Part shown: positions 12,301 to 24,402 of the stretch, one piece after another | How the letters are laid out: every line of letters begins with the position of its first letter | How positions within the stretch are numbered: position 1 is the stretch's first letter | DNA from: Paraphysomonas bandaiensis | Lineage: Eukaryota > Chrysophyceae | Direction of reading: 5' to 3' | Length of the DNA: 64,000 nucleotides | Assembly (NCBI GenBank): GCA_965644295.1 | Contig: CBFFRP010000395.1 | Coordinates: forward strand, 214,825-278,824 | The notes under the pieces: generated by a model | What the model was told of the DNA's origin: nothing | Database searches by the model: none | What the model saw: the letters and a program-made list of their open reading frames with translations, nothing else | Made by a program: the position numbers and the translations under genes

Positions 12301-12448
12301 TATTAATGAGTATCATATCATGAGCATCAGTATGGTTATGTACGGCTTTATATACCGTCTGTTTACCTAATTTATTTAATAAGACATGGTGGATGATATG
12401 TAGTGATGTATGAAGATCAGTAGGAGAGGGTTGTTTGGTTGTATTCAT
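9320..12448 (-). CDS. EF-hand / Tudor-like / IQ-motif protein, 5 exons
   Basis: Exons: 12448-10695, 10645-10263, 10216-10138, 10073-9687, 9635-9320. Introns are 46-64 nt, all GT-AG; the joined length of 2919 nt divides by three, giving 972 aa. One EF-hand loop (DSNNDGVISAKE) lies near residue 105. Two SH3/Tudor-like repeats follow (GDMVECVPNGGLAWCSGIV, then GDFVEVRQEGKEWCQGVV), then a coiled coil, a run of IQ motifs (for example AACILQ-type and ALKIQSLYRR segments), then two acidic modules containing GYWV alternating with further IQ motifs (KIQALLRGRRDRR, RIQATNRG, RVQALARGR). IQ motifs bind calmodulin-like proteins, so a calcium-responsive scaffold, possibly flagellar, is inferred. I cannot assign it to a named family. 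The 5' exon is AT-rich and intron-free; all introns lie in the 3' 40%. Confidence 0.88.
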
Positions 12449-13389
12449 TGTGTATAGCAGTGTGTGTGTGTATAGTATGAGTGTGTATGTGTGTGTATAG
12501 ATAGAGTTAGTTAGACATGTATATGTATGTATAGAGAGATTGAATGATAGATAGATTGAGGTGTGATTGTATAGATGATAAGGGAGAGAATCAGTGTGTG
12601 TGTATGAGGGTGATAATGATGATGGAGTGTGTTATGGTATGATACTTAAGGTGTTTAAGTAACAGTTATATATATATATACGTATCGGCATTCAGCATCT
12701 TATTTTTCGGAAATAAATTGAATCATAAATTATCTATATTTCTGCAATACAACTACGGCTGGAATACAGATAATTATTGCCTCAATATTAGAGGCATCTA
12801 TATATAGCAGTAGTGGATGTACAGTAGTGTACAGCAGTATCTATAGGTCTTTTATGTAATATTTCTTTGGTTTTTACAAAGGTTCCCATAGAAAACCTGA
12901 GATTCTAGGTTAAAATATACTGCTGTACATGTATTTTCACTATATATCGAAGGATTGTAGAGTACGGTTATGTATTCCATGGTATTTATCCTTGCTGTAT
13001 GGAACATACATACATATAAATATACACAACATACACGTACGCCATACGGCATGGTACTGTTGCTAGACACACTCTACCATACCATACTACGACGTACACC
13101 ACACCCACCCATACATACATACAACCCACACATACATACACTCACTCATACACACACTCATACATACACTCACACATACATACACTCATACACCCACCCA
13201 CATATACATACATACATACATACATACATACATACATACATACATACATACATACATACATACATACATACACTCAGCCATCTATCGAACTCAACTCATC
13301 CACAAGTTATTCATTCCATTACAATCTACCATCAACCTCTCCTTACATATCAAACCACATACTATCATCCTTCTATTCATATCCATCAA
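12449..13389. promoter_or_regulatory. Divergent intergenic region, 0.94 kb
   Basis: It separates the start codons of the IQ protein (-) and the beta-lactamase-fold gene (+). A TG-rich stretch (12455-12610) adjoins the minus-strand gene, and CATA/CACA repeats (about 13095-13272) adjoin the plus-strand gene. No specific promoter element can be proved. Confidence 0.4.
13199..13272. repeat. Short (CATA)n array
   Basis: About 18 uniform CATA units, ending about 118 bp before the ATG at 13390. Same motif as the much larger arrays at 3270, 45025 and 55780. Confidence 0.95.
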
Positions 13390-14989
13390 ATGGCACATTG
13401 GAAAGTTAATTATAAACCATATTATAAAGCAGCTGGAATGTTTGCTGGTGCATTATCATTCAGTGTATTATTTACATCAACTATATCTAATAAATCATAT
13501 CCATGTAAACCAGGAACATACACAGCAACTGTTCCTGCATTAGTTATATGGGGACCACATGGTAGAGGAGGTACAACATATGGATATGTTAAACCAGAAT
13601 TTGAAGAAGTACGAAGTGCATTTCATGAGAATTTTTCAAGAAATTTAGAAATGGGAAGTCAACTTGTAATTTATTATAAGGGTGAATTAGTAGTGGATTT
13701 ATATGGATTTTCTAGTCGTCAAGATTATTATGATATGAATACATTACAATCCATTGATGGATGTGGTATGAATATGGAATCATTATGTATTGCTGTATTA
13801 GCTGATCGTGGATTATTATCATATGATGATCCGGTTAGTAAATACTGGCCAGAGTTTGGTCAACACAGTAAAGATAAGGTTACTATTGCTGATGTACTCC
13901 GACATGAGGCTGGTGTTCCATTCTTTACTGATCCTAATGCTATGGATGATGCAACGAAAGATAAGCATTTAACTGAAAAGGATGTAAGGGATGTTGTCCC
14001 TCTTGAAAATGCCATAGCGGATTCTGGGAAATATGATCTTGATGGCACTCGCTTTTATCATGGCGTAACTAGGGGTTGGATCCTTTCAGCTATCGTCCGT
14101 AGAGTGGACCCTAAACACCGCAGTCTGACGGAATTCATGCGGGAGGAGATCTGTGAGCCTCTGGAGTTGAATATCCACTGCGGCATCTCGGCTGACAAAC
14201 AAAAAGATTTGACTTTCGCCAACTTGAGTAGCGTATCAGAAGTCTTTAAATGTCTATTTATGGTGTTACCCATGGCTGTGGGGTTCGGTGACGTTGGTGT
14301 CAATGGCGTGCTCAAAAACTACGGGACAAACCCCACTTTCCTACAGCGCACAGGTAGGCACATTAGTCGTGCAGAGTGTTATTCTAACTATTGTAGTACA
14401 TAATACGATACTGTATTGTACTATGTATGATGTGTAATGTGTGTGTACGTGTTTTTTGTGATTGCTTGTTTGTACAGTTGCGGCAGTGGATTTCCTATCT
14501 CAAGGCCTCACGTGGTACAATTCCCCACGGGCAAGAGAGGTTGAATTTCCATCAGGTAATATGCAAGCTAATGCCCGGTCGATAGCTCGGGCAAATACCG
14601 TTTTTACGAACGACGGTGTTGTGGATGGTAAACGTGTTCTCTCAAGTGACACCGTGAAGAAAGCACTTTCTGACCCGACAACAGTCTACGACGGGTTTCT
14701 GAAACTCAACACAGCATTAACGAAAGGTGGTTTCTGTGTGATGAAGGATACACGGGGAAGCACTGTGTCAAAAGATTTTGCCGAAACGTTTGACGGGTAT
14801 GTTGGGTGGGGTGGTCATGGTGGTTCTTTGTCTCTATTCAATCCTGAGAAGCAGATAAGTTTCGCGTACACGATGAATGCGAAGTCTGTTAACTGGATAG
14901 GAGGCGAGCGTGGGGAGAGAATAATGAAAGCATTAAATCTCTGCATTGAAGACATAGAAGAAGATGATGATTTGGAGGATGTTTACTGA
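13390..14989 (+). CDS. Beta-lactamase-fold (LACTB/esterase-like) protein, probably inactive
   Basis: Exons 13390-14353 and 14478-14989 (124-nt intron); the joined 1476 nt give 491 aa. The ATG at 13390 is followed by a hydrophobic segment (about residues 16-33), so membrane anchoring is likely. The fold is the serine beta-lactamase-related family: DRGLLSYDDPVSKYWPEF, the Tyr motif YHGVTRGW and the third motif GHGGS near the C-terminus are all present. The active-site S-x-x-K, expected about 15 residues before DRGLL, instead reads GCGM (Gly124, Met127), so both nucleophile and general base appear lost. The C-terminus is acidic. I infer a pseudoenzyme or an unrelated binding role. The first 600 nt are AT-rich and the 3' half is clearly more GC-rich. 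Confidence 0.87.
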
Positions 14990-16300
14990 TAAGTTTGTTG
15001 CCATTAATGCGTACGACTCAATCGGAACGTAGTCATTTTGATTGTTTCTGGTAATGTAACAATGTCACTTTTTCCCGGCATTAATACGCGCTATGCTTTA
15101 AGCACGAAGTGAGTATATGAACTGATAAGTCTCGCTGCCTTGACTGAAAGAAATACACTATCTAAATATAGGATATAAACCTCATTACAAAAGCATCGGA
15201 ACAAAGAAATTTGCATGAACATTACAAGCAAATTTAAGAACGCAATCCGCTGTCTGCTTCTTATTCTACAATTAATTATAGTATTTCAACACTGGTTTCT
15301 AAATAAACTGAATTTTCCAAATATGTTACAAAGTTATCCTTCTTTCGCATCTTGCATATCTTCAGGTGATTTAAAATTAGATAACAAATTAAGAGCATGT
15401 AAGTATTAGGAATCCTTTTTAGCTTCTTATATTTTACCTATTCATTTTTAGTATTTGAATTATTTCTTGACATGTTGAAACTGAAGTCTATACTTATACA
15501 TAGTCCATAGTCCAATACATCAGCTAAATAAAGCAGTGTATGACATGAAGAGAAATTATTGACAACCTAGTGGTCTACATCAACATGCACCCCATCGATT
15601 AATATAAACTAGACCGAAGTACTAAATAAGTCATGCCAGTGTGTGCTCATATGGTATCATTTCTGATCATCATGGACTTTGTCCCTACAGAGATCATACT
15701 CTTTACTCAGCATTTTAGTTGATTTATGGGATCTATTATTGGACGTAGTCAATTAAGTGCAATTTCCTACTGACACCAGAAATAATGTAAAAACTTTGTC
15801 AAGGGGTTGAAAATATACAATAAATGATTCTTATTTTCCGTTTACAATGCCTAGGTTTTAAGTGTTAACGATATTTACCTAGCCATCAATTATTGGATGC
15901 CGATTCTGAAATATTGCTTTGACTAGACACCAAAATTAGTGTGTCTAAGTAATTCAACCAATTTGACTAGGTTGAATAATATTTTCCTACAATACTACAC
16001 ACATATTTCGCTCTGCATAATATATCATGATCTCAAAATGTTGTGTTCAATTTGGCTAATTACTGAGCAATTAAAAACTTAATCTTAAGCTTTTTGAATT
16101 GTAACCGTTGAATGAAGGGTACAGAAGATAATGGCAGTATTATATGAAGTTTAGTAAAACGGTATGAACTATATATGTTAGAAAACTGTAGAATACTGCC
16201 TGGTCGTGTATTGTTGTAAACACAATCATTGTATTACATGACAATGAATGCCGATACTGAGAATTAGTTGTGTTTAAGTTAAGTTCGTTACTTCTACTCT
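14990..16300. other. Intergenic, nothing recognised
   Basis: AT-rich DNA after the beta-lactamase-fold gene. The only open frame of note (15215-15409, 64 codons) has no domain and no splice partners, so I do not call it. Confidence 0.6.
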
Positions 16301-16685
16301 ATTCGTGGTGTTCTGGGGGATAAGTACCGGAGATATTTCTCCGGAAAACTTACGTGAGCCACATACATAGTTAACAGATACTGTTTTCCCACTCATAGCC
16401 AAATGTTTGTGTGGTACAAGGGTTACTAAAAAATGTCACTAGTGTAGACGTCTTTGGGCCTTGACGAATAAACAGGCATCCGGGAATGGGCCCACCCCAA
16501 GGGCATCCAGGGTATTGGGCTGCCTGCTGAAGTCAAGCATCCGGGCTAGTTCGCCTTATTGACAGAGAGCGAAAGTGGTTTCCCATGGTGACACACAAGC
16601 AGCATTCGTAGCGCCAAATAGTAGGACATCAGAGCTAAGCATTAGTTAAACTGTTTTGCAACAACGTTAGTTCTGACTCTTACTT
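16301..16685 (+). repeat. Dispersed repeat family R1, copy B
   Basis: Nearly full-length copy. It opens with TTCGTGGTGTTCTGG, contains GGGCCTTGACGAATAAACAG, CTGAAGTCAAGCATCCGGGC and GACAGAGAGCGAAAGTGG, and ends near TTAGTTCTGACTC. Non-coding. Confidence 0.9.
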
Positions 16686-17214
16686 TTCCTTACTCTTTGG
16701 TCTGAAGTCAGAATTGTAGCCCAACAAAAAGTTACATCTTTTTTATTGTTCATATTTCTGCTCTTACGTACAACGTCCTGTATCAGGTATTGTCTTCTTA
16801 GTTCCTATTTCTTCTGTTCATAATACCCCAAATGGTATCAGAATGATTTCCCTGTTATCCTCTAATATCATCCTAATCTCGTCTCACACGTCCTAGAACT
16901 ACAGTAATTGTTCTATTTCAAGCAGAAATTCTATACAGACATAAGCATATACAAGGGATTATATGTTACATGTTAGAACAACCAAGTAGCTGGATGTTCC
17001 TACTTCAGTAAATCCACAACACTTTTCAAAATTTTAATACTTGTCCAGCATGATAATAACACTAGTTTTAATTATGCGACCTTGAAATAGCCTAGGTAGC
17101 AAAAAAGGAAAATTTTCACAAGTAACATATATTAGTTAAATTGTGACAAAAATCCAATAATTTAGATCCGTCATTCGGAAATCAGTTTCTACATCTGTGC
17201 TATCTTTAAATGCT
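16686..17214. other. Intergenic 3' region
   Basis: Sequence between repeat copy B and the stop codon of the Vps9 gene. Probably includes that gene's 3' UTR; no other feature seen. Confidence 0.5.
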
Positions 17215-20200
17215 TCAGGTGAGTGTCGATGCTAATTCCTTTTCAGATTGCTCCAACTTGAGTCTAAACTCCTCCGGGTCCATGCTCAGATCATCGCTCT
17301 CTAAGTTACTTACAAATTCCATGGCTGACCTGTAAGCGTATTCAATCACATAACATGGCACTGCTGTCAAATGCGATCTCCTACCGCATATTTATGAAAC
17401 AGTATCCAGCTCTCCCTCGTAGATGAACAGGGTTATGAAAACTCTGAATGTACTCGCAATTCGAGTACAATTGAGGGACATGACAGTGCATGACAACCCA
17501 TATCAGCAACGGTAGGAAGTCATCGGCCCCAGGGGCAGACTCACTTAAGTTTTCGTCTGTTTTCGCTCTCGCAAGATTTAGCGAGCGGAATATAACAGAC
17601 GCACAACGAGTCTATTAAAAAATCAGTCCAATCACCCAGGAAAGAAAATAGTCCTTACCACACAGGCGATCTTATCTGCTGGGGTGTGATATGAATTAAT
17701 TTTCTTCAACTCATCTCGTGCAAGTGTCCACACGAGGTCGTTTCGAAGCTCAGGCTTGATATCCAGAGCCTGTTCAGCAGTTAAGTACTTCTGAATGGCA
17801 GCTACAGTATCCTTACCTCAGCCTCTACAAAAGCAAGCAGTTTCATACGACGCAGGAGCTGCTCATCTTCTTCTGGACACTCAACACTCATAAAAGCATA
17901 CTTCCCGAGTTTAGTCATGATGTATTTTTCCAGACAGTCCCTAGCAGACACGTATCTTTCGTCTGACTGACCTCCCCAGACTGGATCTTGTCTCATATGT
18001 TCCACAATGGCCTCCATAAAATCATTACAACGGTCTGCAAGCCGATGCATCCCGTGGAATTCATAATCAAGCTGAGAAGTAGAGTCAGTATAAAAACCCA
18101 CGAACCATACAACCATAAGCATACCTTGTCACCTTGTTCAGGAGGTGTACAGTCACGTTTAGGCCCCAGCACACTCTCAATGAATTTTCTACATAGAGAT
18201 AGGAAACGTCAAGGTCAATTAGAAAGAGAAACATATGCATTACCTTATAGCGTTGACGATATTCTTGCTCTCTGGGTGCATGAGTTTGTTAATAAACTCC
18301 TGATAGTAGTAGACCTTCACGCAAAAAAGAATTAGAAAAATTTTTATACGTCAATTGTGTACATTCTGATTAGGATTGGGTTTCTTTTGTGACTCTCGAG
18401 CCCGTGTAGCTGTTGCGTTGTCATCATTGAAGAGTGCCTTAATCGATGTGGTATCTTGCTTTTGGGTGTCTCCATCTACACTAAACTGTCCTTCGAACAG
18501 CCCATGGGCATCCATCTTCTCCTGTGCTAATCCTGCTTCAGATCCAGAACGCTCTTTTGTTTCCTGTTCCTGGAACATGAATCCGGCGTACTCCGAAGTC
18601 GAAGAAAGGAACGTTGCATAGCTATCCAAGGATGAATTCTTAAAGCTGTCTCTGCGTTCACCAGAGTTCCTCCCACTATCTGAAAATAGTAGCGTGTCAA
18701 GATTCAGCCGATCTTCCGCTGAAAGGTCAGGGAATGGAGCAGAAGCAACAGTACTGTCATCTACCATTTCCTCCATCATACTCTCCACCTACACACCATA
18801 CGATATACAATCACAAACAGGGAGAAGACTGGGCAATGAACTCACTCTGCCAGCATCGAAACCCATGTCATCGAGGTTGTGTTTGAGCGTTGAAAGCTTA
18901 CGATCGTGATTATTAGACCAGATAGAGTTGCTCTTACTTCTAGAGTGAGATACAGAAGCTACTTCCGCCATCAACTCTGCAATGACCGCCTCTTTCGCCT
19001 TTACCTCACTCTGAAGGAAGGCCATCTGTCCACAAGAAAGCACGTCAGTATGAACAAGGAGCTTTACCAGATCGCACCTGAGCGCGGAGCTGCTCATTCT
19101 GCTCAGACAGCCCACTGAGTCCCATTTCTACCATATCTTCCTTCTGTGCTCCCCTTGCGTTATCACGGTTGTCGGGTATATCTGAGTCTTCACCGAAAAG
19201 TGCAGAAGCTGCACCTCGGGTCACTCGCTTGCTGGCCCGAGTGCTGAGCGGTGATGACACTGCCCCACTTGTTCCATCTCCCAGCTCTCTCAATACGGCA
19301 TACACATCCTCTTCTTCTCGCTCACCACTGCGATACCGACTCTCCGAAGGTGTACCCCGCCCAGGAGAAGATTGGCCACGATATACAGATAATTCCTTTT
19401 GCAGCGCTGCAATGCGGACCTCTCTCTCCCGCAACTGGTGAGTCAAGCTCGTAGCCTAAAAATCAGAGTCAATAACGCCATCGAAAACTTAATTGGATGT
19501 ACCTGAGCTCGCAGGTCGCTGTTCTCCTTAGCAACTTCTCGAAGCGTCGGTCCTCCTGTTGTATTTAACGAGAACATTTCGTCGGAACCCATCACCACGG
19601 GTAGGGAATCAGAGGCGTCACCGAAGAGGCTATCATTCCGTCCAATACCGGCAGTGCGATCCCGGGAATAGGTGCGAGTAGAATTCTGAGGAGATGCCGA
19701 AGGCAGACCCAGATCCAAGTCAAGTCCCTGCATGTACGGGTCGTCGTTCATCTTTCCGAAGAAGTCTTCCAGTTCCGCTAGCTCATCCTTCCCGCCCTTA
19801 GGGGGCTCCGCTGCTGAAGCAGGTGCATCAAAATTATCTTCTTTAGTTGGTTGAGGATTGAACTCTGCGCTCCCTGATAATGGTTCGTCTTCTAATTCTT
19901 CAGTAAGTCTGGTAGTGTCGGCAACTGGTGATATCTCTGAAGGAGGCCCTTCTCCTGGAGGCATCTCTGCATCAGTAGGTGCCTCAGATCCACTGGGCTG
20001 TGACTCAATGGACGAGGAAACTACGACAGCTACTTCGTCCAATTCAACTTCTATCTTAGCAGAGTGATCTTCAATAGGAACTACACAGGAAATTTCAACA
20101 TCATTCGTAACCTCTTGTTGTACTTCCACTGGTTCATCTGGAAGAGTATTCACTACTTTCTGAACAATATCATCCTCGTTGTTGGTAACTATATCTTTAC

Positions 20201-20726
20201 AACTACTCAGAGACGATGGCTCATCATTCGATAACGTGTTCCCAACAACTGTTTCCTCAGATATGCTGAGAGTTTCTATATTGGGTGTTGTTTCTGTATT
20301 CGTTTCACTTGAAGCCTCTGCAACAGTGACATCACAAACATTCTCTGCCTTCATCTCCTCCTCTTCAGATAAATAAACGGATCCATTTACATGTTCTTTC
20401 AATCCATTTTCTTGATTATCTTGTATTGATGTTGTTATAATAGTATCTGCTGCTGCTGAGGATGATGTAGTATGATTAGTAACCGCTATAGACTGTGTTA
20501 CTACTGTATGATCATGTGTATATATACGTGTATTATCTATACCGATCTTATTATTCATACAATGAACTTCAGCTGATACTTTTTCATATGAGAGTGTCCT
20601 CTTTTGATGTTGTGTATGCCTTTCAGGGGAGTGAACTACATGCGATGTTTCCTGTGGTGTTATATCACTATCTACTTCACCATTTAATGCTCTTCGTCTT
20701 GCTAATTTGGCTGCTAATTCTGCCAT
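17215..20726 (-). CDS. Vps9-domain Rab5-type guanine nucleotide exchange factor, 10 exons
   Basis: Exons: 20726-19503, 19455-19078, 19025-18846, 18788-18363, 18314-18244, 18188-18125, 18071-17817, 17769-17659, 17611-17385, 17329-17215; introns are 47-57 nt. The joined 3051 nt give 1016 aa. The first 400 residues are acidic and low-complexity, followed by short coiled coils. From about residue 737 a helical bundle (YYYQEFINKLMHPESKNIV) leads into a Vps9 domain: LEKYIMTKLG, KINSYHTPADKIAC, GADDFLPLLIWVV and the Tyr of NCEYIQSFHNP. The Asp of ADDFLP and that Tyr are the residues Rabex-5 uses for nucleotide exchange on Rab5-family GTPases. The likely site of action is early endosomes. There is no A20 finger, RasGAP or SH2 domain, so it is not a direct Rabex-5, GAPVD1 or RIN orthologue. 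Exon 1 is long, AT-rich and intron-free; nine introns crowd the 3' part. Confidence 0.93.
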
Positions 20727-22156
20727 TAAAATCTATTAGATTAAGTGGGTATATAGTAGCATTTGATAGTATGGTATGAGAGTGTACATAACACAGTTAT
20801 AATATGAGCGAGTTATATGCCTATGTATACACAGCAGTGTACAGTAGCAGTCGTACGACACATACATAGAGTACATACATACACAATATCCTAGTGCTTG
20901 TATATGCATATATACTGTGTATACTAGTGCTTGTATGTTGTATATGCATACATACAGTACATACTGTACACATATACACAGTATACTACGTAGTGCTTGT
21001 AAACATATGTCGTAGTATACCTCCGTATAAGGTACTGTATACACAGTATTGAAATTACAGTTTTTTAGCGAATGTGTTTATACAGAGCAGTATACCATTG
21101 TATACCGTACTATCGCTCAACCAATCAGATCTGCCTATAACATAACATACACACATACACACACAATGTATACGATCGTCGTGTTTTCCCCAATTCAGCT
21201 TCCTAATAATGCAACACACCATGCACCACATATATAGACATGTATAGGAGAATAAGAAATATTGCATTCCTTTTGTTACTGCAGTAAGTAATGATGAGAC
21301 CAAATATATGATGATCGCAATAACCCCGCAGAAGTATATAACCAAAGCACATGTAGTGTTGCTAGAGGGCATACAGAAAATGCTATTAATATCGTTTAGA
21401 GGCAAGCATTTAGATCTAAATTAGTATACTCCCCGTCGATTCTTCATCACTGGTTAAAGGGTATTCACTGAAAGGATCATCCTTCTTGATCTGAATGCAT
21501 CTATAGTGAGGCTACTAGAGGTTTCGAAATGTTCAGCTGTATGTGTATATATCCTCATAGTCAAAAAACTAGTACAAGTTTCGTTGAATTCATGAACGAT
21601 GTTCGTAGCGTCATCCTCAAGAAGGGTTACTGTATAATGGAGCCTTTTCGCCCAATGAGGACTAAACATTCCCCACGACAGGTATTTGTCTACTTTGCTT
21701 GTTCTCAACATTATAGATAATAACTTGCATAGAGAGATATAAACCATTTACTCATAGGTTTTACTTCTAATCTGATTGCGGTCTCAATATAGGACTTCTG
21801 AGTATTGCGCAGGACAATTAAGTGAGGTGCTGCCCAGTCTAACTAGAAATATGTAATTTAAAAGCTACCATATTGGCAATCAGACTCTGAGCAGTTTGTC
21901 ACTGACGTATCAGTTTCTTGAGGTCAATAAGAGGTCAATAAGGGCATCACAGAAAGACTGAAACAATTATATTTAGATCTCTTGAGGTCCTTCCTTAGCA
22001 ATACGTAATCAAGTGAGGTTGTTGTGCGACTAATATCCGAATAATATTTGCATCCAGAGTTATTAAATTACAGAGAATAACGATGCACCTTGTGTAATCA
22101 AAATATTGACGAAAGCATTTTAAACGAAATGATTGAAGTAACAACTTAAAGTAGTA
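20727..22156. other. Intergenic, small direct repeats
   Basis: 20880-21020 holds three copies of TAGTGCTTGTA embedded in TATACT/TGCATA-rich DNA. Open frames at 21055-21405 (-), 21454-21747 (-) and 21529-21720 (+) show no domain, and I do not call them. 21900-22150 looks like plain 3' flanking DNA of the GOLD/F-box gene. Confidence 0.5.
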
Positions 22157-23726
22157 CTATACAGAAGACGACACTGTTTTACTTTTCTTCTCTATTTTAT
22201 CCAATGACTGAGCAATTGCCATCACTCTCGCTTCTTCTTTAGTGAAAATTCTATTTATCTGCATACGTACAATTACATAAAGAAACATCATATACTCAAC
22301 AATCTAACCATAGAAAATCTCTGGAAAAGTTCTGGTATATTCTTGATCTTTTCTTCGTCTGAAGGGGGTCTCCCGTATCGCTTCTCGAACTGGTGCTTCC
22401 ATGATGATATCTTCCTTTTTATATCGTTCTTCTCCGCTTCCATATCTTTCATTGAATCCAAACTGCCTTTAACATAATGGATAACTTCTGATCGATAGGG
22501 ACGGCTAGTAGGGCTCCGTAAAACGGCAGTCGTCTTTTCACTCTCAGTTGTTTTCACGATCTGTTAGAAAACATAAGAAATTGAGAATAATGAAAGCAGT
22601 AGCCACCTCGCCATTGTTCGAGGAATGCGGTTTGTCCTCAGAAAGAGAGGAGAGGACTTCAACAGCTGATGTGTCCAAAACTATCTCAGCGGGCGTTTTA
22701 TCAGGAGCTGCTTTGGTCTCGGAAGAATTTGAGCGCGGAACCTTTTTCTTTTTCTCTTTGGACTCTGCCCTCTCCACTGACATCCCAAGAGTAAATACAT
22801 GACATATCGTGTACTCCATATATTGTGTTTTACCTGTCGTTTGTAATAAAGTAGTCGGTGCGTAGTCAGATGCAACGTAGTGTTGGTCCTGAACATCATC
22901 ACAGTGCAGGACATCCCGCCAGAGCTTGCACACACAAGCCACAGTTTCGCGATCTAAATAGGACAGTACCACTCTTAACTCGTAGTTATTAAGAGTCCTA
23001 TCAAAAGTAAATTATCACAGCATTCAGTAGAGATAACGAATTACCTGATATATAGTCCACGTCTGTTTGTCTCGCATGTTTGAATCGAAGCAACAAGCTC
23101 TCTCTTTTCAGCAATGGATGCCTTAAGAATTCGTTTCTTCTGAGTCAGCTGATTTCGTAGCTTCAATATCATATTCTCCAGTTCCGTAATTTCTGTGACG
23201 CTAATACTACTAATCACAGAACTCACACCAGATAAACGCTTTTGAAGCTTTGTGAGTTGGCGGCGGTTATCCTCAAGCTGCTGTTTACTCTCGATTATAC
23301 GAGGGTTGAGTTCGTCCGGAACCGGGTCCTACAGAGTTATTGAGGCAAACATATAACATATCGAAAACGTACTTGTTCAATATTTACAATGTAGGTAAGA
23401 AGTTTATTCGTAAACCACGAATATGAATTATCCCACATGAAAACAAGAGTTCCAGCACAATTAAGTTGACAAGACCCACTGATGGTTTCGATATCGCTGC
23501 ATACTCGCTCAGGATAGACGACAATCTCCTCATCTCCATCGATAGAAATAAACGCAATACTAAAATTAATGTCACCATTCTCTGTGCAAAATTCATATGA
23601 GACTGTTGAATAAGGAGCTGCAATGGGAAGTGGAAGTAGCCATTCTTTATTAACATTGATATGTGATCCATTACACTTAAAAGAAAATGGACTTGTTTCC
23701 TGTAATGTCTGGTTATATAACATCAT
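22157..23726 (-). CDS. GOLD domain / coiled coil / F-box protein, 6 exons
   Basis: Exons: 23726-23373, 23328-23045, 22997-22834, 22776-22607, 22560-22309, 22258-22157; introns 44-57 nt; the joined 1326 nt give 441 aa. The N-terminus is a GOLD beta-sandwich (about residues 10-118), ending in WDNSYSWFTNKLLTY, the signature of GOLD domains in Sec14-like, p24 and FYCO1 proteins. A coiled coil (119-212) follows. Next is an F-box-like helix pair (LNNYELRVVLSYLDRETVACV, then CKLWRDVL), which would contact Skp1. A charged linker follows, then a segment with WKHQFEKRYGRPPSDEEK that resembles the FAM13 C-terminus. I infer membrane- or lipid-linked substrate recognition for an SCF ligase. The start is uncertain: an alternative exon MDITE about 40 bp upstream would splice in frame across a 37-nt intron. 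Confidence 0.82.
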
Positions 23727-24402
23727 ATTTCATTATATTTCATACTTCCGTTATATCCATCTTGAATGAAGCTAATCTGGTTATTTACTATCAAACTCAA
23801 GTAGTTTATATCCAACTTACTAGATAAGACAATAAGGGCTCATATACTTATTGAATGTACAGTCTATGGTGATGTATAGGAGTGAGGGAGAGTTTGAGAG
23901 ATGAAAGATTGTTGTCTGGAAAGAATATAATGAATAATAATTCTTTTTATCTAATAATTGGCAAACTCTAGAACTATTTTGCATAAGGGTGTAAGACACA
24001 GCAGCTGTGTGTGTATATGTGTGTATATATATACAGTGTATGTACATGGATATATATATATAGCAATAGAGTGTGCAAAGTGAACCATATGTACAGAGAA
24101 TGTACATACCCATTCCAAAATATCGGGAATTTTATATAAAATTCTACCAAATTCAGTTCCATACTGGAAAATCTTACCGTTTTTTTATCTTTTCTACAAA
24201 AATCTGGAGATAAAGTGTACAATTAATGTTAAAAATACATACTTTCTAACTTCCACTTCTTACATTCATATGAGGACGAAGAGCGAAGTGATCAAAGCAT
24301 CTTCATCTATGCATGGTAAGTCCCTATAATATTAATTACTACAAATACTTCATATATAAACTATCGTAAAACTTGTACATATATATAAGCATATACAAGA
24401 AT
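23727..24402. promoter_or_regulatory. Divergent intergenic region, 0.68 kb
   Basis: It lies between the starts of the GOLD/F-box gene (-) and EXD2 (+) and contains TA/TG microsatellite patches near 24005-24062. A bidirectional promoter is inferred from gene arrangement only. Confidence 0.35.

Noticed and set aside
21055-21747. Open frames of 60-116 codons upstream of the GOLD/F-box gene
   Set aside because: No recognisable domain, competing frames on both strands, and composition like intergenic DNA.
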